Of a stretch of 41,099 nt of DNA, positions 32,694 to 40,037 are shown piece after piece. Position numbers and translations under genes: made by a program. Source of the DNA: an uncultured Alphaproteobacteria bacterium (GTDB lineage: Bacteria; Pseudomonadota; Alphaproteobacteria; RF32; CAG-239). The DNA lies in the NCBI GenBank assembly GCA_944391725.1, contig CALXUQ010000008.1, positions 1 to 41,099 of the forward strand, given 5' to 3'. The notes under the pieces are model-generated. The model made no database searches. It was not told the DNA's origin and saw only the letters and a program-made list of their open reading frames with translations. Position 1 is the first letter of the stretch, and every line of letters starts with the position of its first letter.

Positions 32694-33776
32694 TCAGCGA
32701 TACAGTCGACATACGTCGGCATAGAGAGTGTCTAAATCCAAACTGCGGTTACGGCCTTGCGTTTCCTTTAGTCGGATATAGAAGTACAAGTCTTTCTTTT
32801 GGTTTGTCAGGACGTCTGCGTAGGTGAACAAAAATCCCCACACCTCATCAATAACCAAGTCAGAAAGCATCATTTTTGCCCAGAGGAAGACATCGCTCAT
32901 GCCTTGTTTTAGGCTATCTTCCCACAGTTGCAGTGCCGCCTGAGAAACCTCTGTCATGGGGTATTTGCTCCCCTCATAAATGAGGTTGGCTATCTGGATA
33001 GGAAATTCTTTATAGTATTTCATATCGCAGAAACCGATAATCTCATGCAACACGTCAGCGCTGAGCTTTAATTCTTTGGACTTTAGGTCTTTGAAGTAGG
33101 CTTTACGCTGTTTACGAAGCATGTGGTACAAGGTTTCAATCTTTGCCTTGATTTCTTCCCGATGGATGATTTCAGGGCTATAGCGATCCTCATTGCCGGC
33201 AAATTTACTCTCTTTGGCTTTTTGGGCCAAGGACCACACCAGAGGGTCTTTTTGGAAAAGAGCCTCATTTTGCTGGAAATAATCTTGAGCAACTTTGGGG
33301 ACAAAGTCAGCCGAGAATATCATTTTCCACAAAAATTGGTTCAAACGAGCCCTTTGCATCCGCGTGAAAAACTCCGAGCAAATCTTACGGATATCATCAT
33401 CCGGATATTTAATTGCTTCGGTTAGAAATTCCGACATTTGGATGGGATACCTATCGTACAAGATAGGCGAGGTGAGAAAGATTACATCTTTCATCGTAAG
33501 CTTACGTTCATTTTGCCATTGAGAAGTACGGTCGAGAAGATACCTCTTTCGCTCAGCACGCATCTGCTTGGTAATGTTTTCAATAATCTCTTTCACAGAT
33601 TCCCGATCCTTCTCGGATGGGGTCAGACGATGAAGCGGAGCTTGAATTTTTCCGCTTGATGGTTCTGCTTTTTTCTGTTTTGCCTCACGCTTTTTCTTGC
33701 GTTCTTCACGCTTTTTAATCGCTTCCGGTGTGTTTGCCAAGTCGACAATCACTTTTTCTGATAATTTTTGTGCCAT
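32694..33776 (-). CDS. helical-repeat protein with internal duplication, function unknown
   Basis: A 360-residue soluble protein. A strongly basic, lysine-rich coiled region (about 17-37, KKREERKKKREAKQKK) is followed by two copies of a helical domain. Copy one covers about 92-181 (YPIQMSEFLTEAIKYPDDDI...FLWKMIFSADFV) and copy two about 237-332 (FPIQIANLIYEGSKYPMTEV...FLWAKMMLSDLV). The copies align along their length, so the gene arose by internal duplication. The basic segment could bind nucleic acid; that is inference. The start at 33776 (MAQKLSEKV) follows an AT-rich leader without Shine-Dalgarno site; a promoter is seen at 33825-33853. Confidence 0.8.
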   Translation of the reverse strand: MAQKLSEKVIVDLANTPEAIKKREERKKKREAKQKKAEPSSGKIQAPLHRLTPSEKDRESVKEIIENITKQMRAERKRYLLDRTSQWQNERKLTMKDVIFLTSPILYDRYPIQMSEFLTEAIKYPDDDIRKICSEFFTRMQRARLNQFLWKMIFSADFVPKVAQDYFQQNEALFQKDPLVWSLAQKAKESKFAGNEDRYSPEIIHREEIKAKIETLYHMLRKQRKAYFKDLKSKELKLSADVLHEIIGFCDMKYYKEFPIQIANLIYEGSKYPMTEVSQAALQLWEDSLKQGMSDVFLWAKMMLSDLVIDEVWGFLFTYADVLTNQKKDLYFYIRLKETQGRNRSLDLDTLYADVCRLYR

Positions 33777-33824
33777 AATTAAAAAAATTAAAAATATTAA
33801 TGAAAATAATAGAATTTTGTCATC

Positions 33825-33853
33825 AATATACAAAATTTTTTTGTTTTTTACAA
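33825..33853 (-). promoter_or_regulatory. sigma-70 promoter of the gene at 32694-33776
   Basis: On the minus strand TTGTAA (33853-33848), a 17-base spacer and TATATT (33830-33825), the latter five of six consensus positions. Confidence 0.55.
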
Positions 33854-33928
33854 CCCCTTTTTCATTGTAATTTAACTTTTTTGAGATAAATTGCTTTAAA
33901 ATAGATTTTTTGCGTGTTGAGGTCAGGT

Positions 33929-35098
33929 ATGAAGATATCAAAAGTTGGTAAAATCGGTATACTCGGTGTAGTGGTTGTGGCAGCCGTTTCTCTAATCTAT
34001 GGTTGCTCCAAACAAGATAGTGACACCTATATCACCCAAAAACTTGAAAAAGGCAAGATTATTCAGAAAATTACCGCTTCCGGCATTATTAATCCGATTT
34101 CAACCATTAATATCGGTACGCAAGTATCCGGCACCATTTCAGAGATTTTGGTCGACTACAACTCCTTGGTCAAAAAAGGTCAGCTCTTGGCCCAAATTGA
34201 TCCGGCCTTGTTTGAGGCTACCGTGGCTCAACGTCAGGCCGCGCTTGATATTGCCAGAGCAGAAGTTGATGTTTCTAAAAACGATATTGTCTACTACAAA
34301 AAAAATCTGGAGCGCATCAAAAAACTTAATTCCTCGCGCTACTCGGCTGACAAAGAACTCGAATCTGCTCAGCGCGATTATGACAATGCCATTGTCCAGC
34401 TCAAGCTCCAAGAAGCTCAAGTAAAACAAGCAGAAGCCTCGCTCAACTCGGCCGAAATTGATTTGCACTATACCAAAATTGTTTCACCGGTTGATGGAAT
34501 TGTGGTGTCTAAAGAAGTGGAAGTCGGGCAGACCGTGGCGGCCAGTTTCCAAACCCCGACTTTGTTTAACGTGGCCGAAGATTTAACCAAAATGCAAATT
34601 GAAGCCTCAATTGTGGAGGCCGATATTTCCAAAGTCAAAGAAGGTCAAACCGCCGAATTTAGTGTTGACGGCTATCCCGATGAAATTTTTGTCGGTCAGG
34701 TCACCCAAGTGCGCAACCAAGCTATTACTACCTCCAACGTGGTGACCTATGAAGTGATTATTGAAATTGACAACAGCGCACAAAAGCTCAAACCCGGAAT
34801 GACCGCCAATGTTGATATTATCACAGCTCAAAAAGATGATGCACTTTTAGTCCCCAACAAAGCCTTGCGCTTCTATATGGAAGATGAAAACGGCCAAAAA
34901 CAACGCTATTCCGACAAAGGTATTTGGGTACTCGAAAATAATCAGCCGCGGCGAATTTCCATCAAAACCGGAATCTATGATGATGACAAAACCGAAGTCA
35001 TTTCTGAGGATTTGCATGAGGGGATGGACATCATTTTGGAAAAGCTTAGCAGTAAAGATAAAAATGCTCGTGCCATGAGAATGAGGATGCCCCGCTAA
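33929..35098 (+). CDS. macA: MacA-type periplasmic adaptor (membrane fusion protein)
   Basis: A 389-residue adaptor of a tripartite exporter. The N-terminal hydrophobic segment ends IYGC, a plausible but imperfect lipobox, so it may be a lipoprotein or a membrane-anchored protein. The order is typical: beta-barrel/lipoyl half (TASGIINPISTINIGTQVSGTISEILVDYNS; KKGQLLAQIDP), a long alpha hairpin (about 80-170), the second lipoyl half (YTKIVSPVDGIVVSKEVEVGQ), the beta barrel and a membrane-proximal domain. It would link the MacB transporter to an outer-membrane channel, which is not encoded here. GAGG lies upstream. Its stop overlaps the next start by one base. Confidence 0.9.
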   Translation: MKISKVGKIGILGVVVVAAVSLIYGCSKQDSDTYITQKLEKGKIIQKITASGIINPISTINIGTQVSGTISEILVDYNSLVKKGQLLAQIDPALFEATVAQRQAALDIARAEVDVSKNDIVYYKKNLERIKKLNSSRYSADKELESAQRDYDNAIVQLKLQEAQVKQAEASLNSAEIDLHYTKIVSPVDGIVVSKEVEVGQTVAASFQTPTLFNVAEDLTKMQIEASIVEADISKVKEGQTAEFSVDGYPDEIFVGQVTQVRNQAITTSNVVTYEVIIEIDNSAQKLKPGMTANVDIITAQKDDALLVPNKALRFYMEDENGQKQRYSDKGIWVLENNQPRRISIKTGIYDDDKTEVISEDLHEGMDIILEKLSSKDKNARAMRMRMPR

Positions 35099-35787
35099 TG
35101 GCTTTAATTGAGCTCAAAAATCTATGCAAAAGCTATCAAGTCGGGGAAATGAAACTCGATATCTTAAAGCATATTTCCCTGACCATTAATGATGGTGAAT
35201 TTGTGGCGATTATGGGACCTTCTGGTTCCGGAAAATCGACCATGATGAATATTTTGGGTTGTCTTGATAAGCCAAGCTCGGGAAAATATTTCTTAGACGG
35301 CATTGATGTCGGCAAGCTCGATAGTGACGAGCTAGCCTCCATTCGTAACCAAAAGATTGGGTTTGTATTTCAGGGGTTCAACCTCTTGTCGCGCACCTCA
35401 GCGCTTGAAAATGTCGAACTCCCGATGGTTTATGCCAAAGTTCCGGCCGAAGAACGCAAAGAGCGCGCCGCAAAAGCACTAAAATCCGTGGGGCTTGGCA
35501 GTCGTATGGACCATCAGCCCAATCAGCTTTCCGGGGGTCAGCAACAGCGTGTGGCTATTGCCAGGGCCGTGGTGAACGAAGCTCCGATTATTTTTGCCGA
35601 TGAGCCGACCGGTAATCTTGATACTAAAATGAGCGTGGAAATTATGGAGCTCTTTACCAAACTCAATCGTGAGCTTGGGCGCACCATTATATTGGTTACT
35701 CACGAGGAGGATATTGCGCGCTACAGCGATCGTATTATCAAAATTGTTGACGGACAGATTCATTCTGATGCAAAGGTGGAAAAATAA
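35098..35787 (+). CDS. MacB-type ABC transporter ATPase
   Basis: A 229-residue ATPase of the LolD/MacB type (MacEL-like systems have separate ATPase and permease chains, as here). Walker A GPSGSGKST, Q-loop in VFQGFNLL, signature LSGGQQQRVAIARA, Walker B IIFADEPTG, and the H-loop in VTHEEDIA are all intact. It powers mechanical transfer of substrates by the MacB permease. It overlaps both neighbours by one base (TAATG), so the three genes are translated together. Confidence 0.95.
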   Translation: MALIELKNLCKSYQVGEMKLDILKHISLTINDGEFVAIMGPSGSGKSTMMNILGCLDKPSSGKYFLDGIDVGKLDSDELASIRNQKIGFVFQGFNLLSRTSALENVELPMVYAKVPAEERKERAAKALKSVGLGSRMDHQPNQLSGGQQQRVAIARAVVNEAPIIFADEPTGNLDTKMSVEIMELFTKLNRELGRTIILVTHEEDIARYSDRIIKIVDGQIHSDAKVEK

Positions 35788-37016
35788 TGGTCGATTTGAA
35801 AACAATTTTCAGTATTGCCATTCGGGCTATTCGCGCTAACAAAATGCGTTCCACTCTGACCAGCCTTGGTATTATTATCGGGGTGGCGGCTGTGATTGTA
35901 ATGCTGGCAATTGGTAACGGAGCTCAGATATCCATCCAAAACGAAATGCGTACCATGGGCTCTAACCTGATTATTGTTCGTTCCGGAGTATCAACCTCCA
36001 GCGGAGCACGTGGCGGACATGGTTCGCAACCGACCATGAAACTCAGCGACGGCAATGCCATTCAAGAAAAAATTCCGGCAATCAAATTGGCAGCTCCGGT
36101 TTTGAGCGAAGTGGCTCAGCTGGTGGCCGGCAATAACAACTGGTCCACCCAAATTACCGGTACCGATAATCGCAATTTTCTGATTAAGGAATGGAACTTG
36201 GCCTATGGTCGAATGTTTAGCGAAGGCGATGTCAAAAACGCCGCTAAAGTCGCCATTTTAGGGCAGACCGTGGTCAATGAGCTATTTGGCGATGTGGACC
36301 CGATAAACAAAACCGTACGCATTAAAGGAATGCCGTTTCGAATTATCGGCGTATTGGAAGAACGCGGTCAGAGCGGTATGGGGCAAGACCAAGATGACGA
36401 AGTATTTATCCCCATTTCAACCGCGCAGAAAAAAGTTATGGGTGTGGATTTTCCCGATCAAGTTAAGTTTATTATCCTCCAAGCGGTAGATGCCGAAAGC
36501 ACCTATACTTCACAAGAAGAAATTCGCCTCTTGCTTCGTCAGCGTCACAATCTGGGCGCCAACAAAGATGACGATTTTGTGATTAGAAACCTGACCCAGA
36601 TGATGGAGATGATGCAAAAATCAACCACGGTCATGACCATTTTGCTTGGCTCAATAGCCTCAATTTCTCTTTTGGTCGGTGGTATCGGGATTATGAATAT
36701 TATGCTCGTATCCGTAACCGAGCGTACGCGCGAGATTGGTATCCGTATGGCGATTGGTGCCAAATCTTGGGACATTCGCTGGCAGTTCTTGATGGAGGCT
36801 TTGGTGCTCTCTCTCATTGGTGGTTTGATGGGAATTTTGTTTGGACTTCTTGGAGTGCACTTAGTGAAAGCATTTACCTCCCTCACGCCAAGTGTTAATC
36901 TTCTCTACATCATCTTGCCATTTTCATTTGCCGGTTTGGTCGGGTTGTTTTTCGGTTTTTACCCAGCCTATAAGGCTTCGTTGTTAAACCCGATTAACGC
37001 CCTGCGATATGAATAA
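35787..37016 (+). CDS. MacB-type ABC transporter permease
   Basis: A 409-residue FtsX/MacB-fold permease. The N-terminal membrane helix (TSLGIIIGVAAVIVMLAIGNG) is followed by a large periplasmic domain (about 45-285) and three C-terminal helices, the last in FSFAGLVGLFFGFYPAYKAS. MNIMLVSVTERTREIGIRMAIGA is the conserved FtsX coupling segment. In E. coli MacB the ATPase is fused to the permease; here they are separate chains. The system would export a peptide, toxin or small molecule; the substrate cannot be told. No terminator is obvious after it. Confidence 0.94.
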   Translation: MVDLKTIFSIAIRAIRANKMRSTLTSLGIIIGVAAVIVMLAIGNGAQISIQNEMRTMGSNLIIVRSGVSTSSGARGGHGSQPTMKLSDGNAIQEKIPAIKLAAPVLSEVAQLVAGNNNWSTQITGTDNRNFLIKEWNLAYGRMFSEGDVKNAAKVAILGQTVVNELFGDVDPINKTVRIKGMPFRIIGVLEERGQSGMGQDQDDEVFIPISTAQKKVMGVDFPDQVKFIILQAVDAESTYTSQEEIRLLLRQRHNLGANKDDDFVIRNLTQMMEMMQKSTTVMTILLGSIASISLLVGGIGIMNIMLVSVTERTREIGIRMAIGAKSWDIRWQFLMEALVLSLIGGLMGILFGLLGVHLVKAFTSLTPSVNLLYIILPFSFAGLVGLFFGFYPAYKASLLNPINALRYE

Positions 37017-37082
37017 TAAATTATAAATTTCATTCAACATTATTTATGGGGTGAAAAAAACATCACCGCCCTATCAAATGCT

Positions 37083-37110
37083 AATGATATATATAAAATG
37101 ATATATATAA
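37083..37110. repeat. perfect tandem 14-bp AT repeat
   Basis: AATGATATATATAA occurs twice back to back (37083-37096, 37097-37110), followed by a degenerate third copy (AAATGATATAATC) that forms the last codons and stop of the HAD gene. It looks like slippage or a simple-sequence duplication at a gene end. No terminator was found in 37017-37110. Confidence 0.85.
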
Positions 37111-37950
37111 TTAAATGATATAATCAGGTATAATTCCCACTTTTTGAGCATACTTTCTCAAATCTGTTTCGCCCGCCTCTTTCATCTTCAGCACCGCAAT
37201 TCCGGTTTGGGTCAAAGCAGTTTTCATACCATAATCACGCCCACCCTTAATATCGGTTTCCAGCGTATCTCCCACCATCAGCATTCGATTATGCGGAACT
37301 TTCACCTTTTGAAACACAAAATCATAAATATTACGATAGGGTTTACCAAAATAAATTACTTTTCCGCCCAACTTCTCATAAAGTTCAGCCACACTTCCTT
37401 GTCGCACTACCGGTTCATCATATTGGTTTTCAAACGCCCGACAATCCGGATTAGCACAGACTAAAGTCTTGCTGAGTTTTACCAAACATTCCAATTCTGG
37501 TACAAACGGTTCCATAGTCAAATAATCTTTCCAATAATCACCTTCCCAAGTTTGCGGCACCCCTGCATACACAAAATCTGCCTCTTGCGGCGAGGCCAAT
37601 TCTTCATAACCGGAATGCGCAAACAAAACCTTACTAGGCCTTCCGAATTGATAAAATTTCAGCTTACGTTTGTCTTGTGCAAAATGCGCTTCCGCCACAT
37701 CACCGGAGGTCACCAACCGATGATAATGCACACCTTTGATAAACCCTCGTCCGGCATAAACCTGCTCCTGGCTCACCGACAAAGCAGTTGAATTTGACAT
37801 AATCACCACCTGTTTTCCCACCGCCACAAGTTGTTTCATCACCTCATCATAACCGGCAATTACTTTTTTACCGTCCCAAATCACGCCATAAATATCAAAA
37901 ACAAAAACATCAAAATTTTCTTGGAGGTCTAACAGATTTTGTGCTGGCAT
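37111..37950 (-). CDS. HAD-IIA family phosphatase (glycerol-phosphatase-like)
   Basis: A 279-residue hydrolase of the HAD-IIA subfamily related to TIGR01459, common in alphaproteobacteria. Motif I is FDIYGVIWDG; the second Asp of the usual DxD is Tyr, and this family often has an aromatic residue there. Motif II is VIMSNST and motifs III/IV include GKPYRNIYDF and MVGDTLETDIKGG. It would remove phosphate from a small phosphorylated metabolite in the cytoplasm; the substrate is not known. The ATG at 37950 has no Shine-Dalgarno site. It is divergent from the methyltransferase gene 48 bases away. Confidence 0.9.
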   Translation of the reverse strand: MPAQNLLDLQENFDVFVFDIYGVIWDGKKVIAGYDEVMKQLVAVGKQVVIMSNSTALSVSQEQVYAGRGFIKGVHYHRLVTSGDVAEAHFAQDKRKLKFYQFGRPSKVLFAHSGYEELASPQEADFVYAGVPQTWEGDYWKDYLTMEPFVPELECLVKLSKTLVCANPDCRAFENQYDEPVVRQGSVAELYEKLGGKVIYFGKPYRNIYDFVFQKVKVPHNRMLMVGDTLETDIKGGRDYGMKTALTQTGIAVLKMKEAGETDLRKYAQKVGIIPDYII

Positions 37951-37998
37951 TTTTTATCATTCCCGTATATTATGCATAGTGTTTTCAAAAGGATTGCT

Positions 37999-38748
37999 AT
38001 GACTGATTATACTAACGACTATCTACTGAACTTAAAAGTAAAAATTTTTCAACCTGTTGATGGATATCGCGCCTCCACTGATGCAGTGATACTTTCCTCC
38101 TTGCCCAGCAATATTAAATCCGGAGACAAAATCTTAGATGTCGGCTCCGGCACCGGTGCCATTTCGCTTTGCTTGGCCCACCGCTTACAAAACAGTTCGG
38201 TTCAAATTTGCGGTGTTGAGCTTCAGCCTCGCTTGGCCGAACTATCAAACTTAAGTGCTCAAGCTAATGGTTTTGCCGATTTTTTAAGCTATTGCAATGC
38301 TGACATCCGCACTTCTGACATTCCGTTTCCGCCCTGTAGTTTTCAACACGTAATTACCAATCCGCCCTACTCTTCCGCCGACATGAAAAGCCCCAATGAG
38401 AGCAAATCTTTAGCCCACAATTTTGAACACTACTCTCTTGAAAATTGGATTAAATTTTGCCTAAAAATGCTGGCTCCGTTTGGCTATTTTTATACCATAA
38501 ACCGCGCCGAAGCCTTGCCGGAAATTCTTCATGCATTGTATCGCCACACCGGCGAAATCAAGATTATTCCGATATATTCTAAAACCACGCAAAACGCCAA
38601 AAGAGTAATTGTCTGCGCCCGCAAAGACAGCAAAGCCCCCAGTGTTATTTATCCGGAGTTTATCGTACACAATTCTGATGGCTCATACACCGCCCAAGCC
38701 GAAAAAATCCTCCGCCAAGGACAAGATTTTTACACTGCGGTGCGCTAA
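37999..38748 (+). CDS. TrmN6-like tRNA/small-domain methyltransferase
   Basis: A 249-residue SAM-dependent methyltransferase of the COG4123 group (tRNA1(Val) adenine-37 N6-methyltransferase TrmN6 and relatives). The start shows QPVDGYRASTDAVILSS, motif I is ILDVGSGTGAISL, and the N6-adenine catalytic motif NPPY is intact in VITNPPYSS. It ends 4 bases into the convergent gene at 38745. The start at 37999 (MTDYTNDYLL) follows AAAGGA; longer frames run into the leader of the divergent HAD gene. Confidence 0.9.
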   Translation: MTDYTNDYLLNLKVKIFQPVDGYRASTDAVILSSLPSNIKSGDKILDVGSGTGAISLCLAHRLQNSSVQICGVELQPRLAELSNLSAQANGFADFLSYCNADIRTSDIPFPPCSFQHVITNPPYSSADMKSPNESKSLAHNFEHYSLENWIKFCLKMLAPFGYFYTINRAEALPEILHALYRHTGEIKIIPIYSKTTQNAKRVIVCARKDSKAPSVIYPEFIVHNSDGSYTAQAEKILRQGQDFYTAVR

Positions 38749-39899
38749 TTTTCAGACTGTTTATCCTCACTGTAGAAGTTGATACCGCCACCACTATTCT
38801 GAGCTGTTTTCACCGCCACAATAGCCTGATCAATCAGTTTTTTACCCGAGCGGGCCACCACCGGAAATACACTCACTCCGATGCTGCAACTAATCTCATG
38901 ACGAGCAAAATTATCTTCAACCCCTTCATCAAAAATCGCTTTGATTTTGTGCAATTCGACGTCCAAATCACTCACATCTTGCAAATCGCTCATCAAAATC
39001 CAGAACTGGCTTTTAATTCCGCGTGCAACCGTATAACTTTTTTTCAAAGAAAACACCAATTTAGATGCCAATTTTTTCAACACAAAATCAGCCATTCCCA
39101 GCTGTTTCAGGCTAAAGATATTGTCAATGGAAATTGCCATCACCGCAATCATATTTTTTTGGAGTGCATTTTCTTTATAAGTTTCGTGGTTAACCGCCAC
39201 CCGCACTCTGTCCTCAAACAAATAGAAACTCGGCAACCCCGTCACCTGGTCATACAAACCAATTCCACTTGCGTTTAATGAAGTCTTGGCATCAGTATCT
39301 TTTTTAATCTGGTTACCGATTAAGATAAATGCAAAATGGTTGTCATCTGGAATATACATTGCCTCCAGGATGGTTTCCACAATTTTATCATCTGCCGCCT
39401 GCAACCTAATACTCACTTTTTTAGCATCAGTCAGCATTACACCGATATTTTCAGCCAGCAAATTCCAGTCATCGCGCTTCACAAAATCCAAAAAATTATG
39501 TTCCACAATCGCATCATCGCTGACACCGAGCAACTCTCGCACGGTCTGATTGACATACTTCACCTTATCATCACAAATAATGATAACCGGACGTACGGAA
39601 TCAGCCAAAAACTTATCAATCAAATCGTTTAGGCGCACTTCTGATGCTTCCAGAAAGTCTGGTTCTTGATCAACCGTATCACTTTTGCTGACGATTTCCG
39701 TCGCATTATCAGATTGCGGCAAAACCGAAATCCCCGGAATTACACCGTCATCATCCAAACTTTCCAAATTGTTTAACAAGAGGGCATCGTCCTGGCGTTG
39801 TTCAAAAGGCTTAACGACAGCCCGCTCCGGTTCATTTGAAATTCCTTCCAAATATTCCAGAGACAAATCATCAACTACATTCTGCGTATTATTCACCAT
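38745..39899 (-). CDS. PAS plus degenerate GGDEF domain protein
   Basis: A 384-residue cytoplasmic protein. A long acidic, probably disordered N-terminus (about 1-90) is followed by a PAS-like domain (about 95-200; VKYVNQTVRELLGVSDDAI) and a GGDEF-type domain (about 214-378; YDQVTGLPSFYLFEDRVRVAV, SCSIGVSVFP). The GGDEF signature itself is replaced by GIKSQF (294-299), so it should not make c-di-GMP; it may bind GTP or act as a scaffold. The start at 39899 has no strong ribosome site; a promoter with perfect TATAAT lies upstream. Divergent from the pseudokinase gene, with which it may cooperate. Confidence 0.88.
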   Translation of the reverse strand: MVNNTQNVVDDLSLEYLEGISNEPERAVVKPFEQRQDDALLLNNLESLDDDGVIPGISVLPQSDNATEIVSKSDTVDQEPDFLEASEVRLNDLIDKFLADSVRPVIIICDDKVKYVNQTVRELLGVSDDAIVEHNFLDFVKRDDWNLLAENIGVMLTDAKKVSIRLQAADDKIVETILEAMYIPDDNHFAFILIGNQIKKDTDAKTSLNASGIGLYDQVTGLPSFYLFEDRVRVAVNHETYKENALQKNMIAVMAISIDNIFSLKQLGMADFVLKKLASKLVFSLKKSYTVARGIKSQFWILMSDLQDVSDLDVELHKIKAIFDEGVEDNFARHEISCSIGVSVFPVVARSGKKLIDQAIVAVKTAQNSGGGINFYSEDKQSEN

Positions 39900-39932
39900 G
39901 GCATTTTCTCTAAACTTTTCTCTATTATAGAA

Positions 39933-39962
39933 ATTATAGCTTAAAAAAGGATTAATCCGCAA
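39933..39962 (-). promoter_or_regulatory. candidate promoter of the PAS/GGDEF gene
   Basis: On the minus strand TTGCGG (39962-39957), an 18-base spacer and a perfect TATAAT (39938-39933). A second TATAAT follows nine bases downstream (39929-39924), so start sites may be doubled. Confidence 0.5.
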
Positions 39963-40037
39963 AATCTTTGCGCTTTATTAATAAATACTGTTTAAAATAA
40001 CTCTCAAACATAAGAAATCAAGGAAAGAGAATATACA

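Noticed and set aside
32624-32722. N-terminal extension of the gene at 32231
   Set aside because: It would translate through the terminator hairpin at 32641-32673 and overlap the end of the upstream gene.
33929-37016. LolCDE lipoprotein exporter
   Set aside because: A periplasmic adaptor with lipoyl and hairpin domains precedes the ATPase, and there is only one permease, which fits a MacAB-type exporter better.
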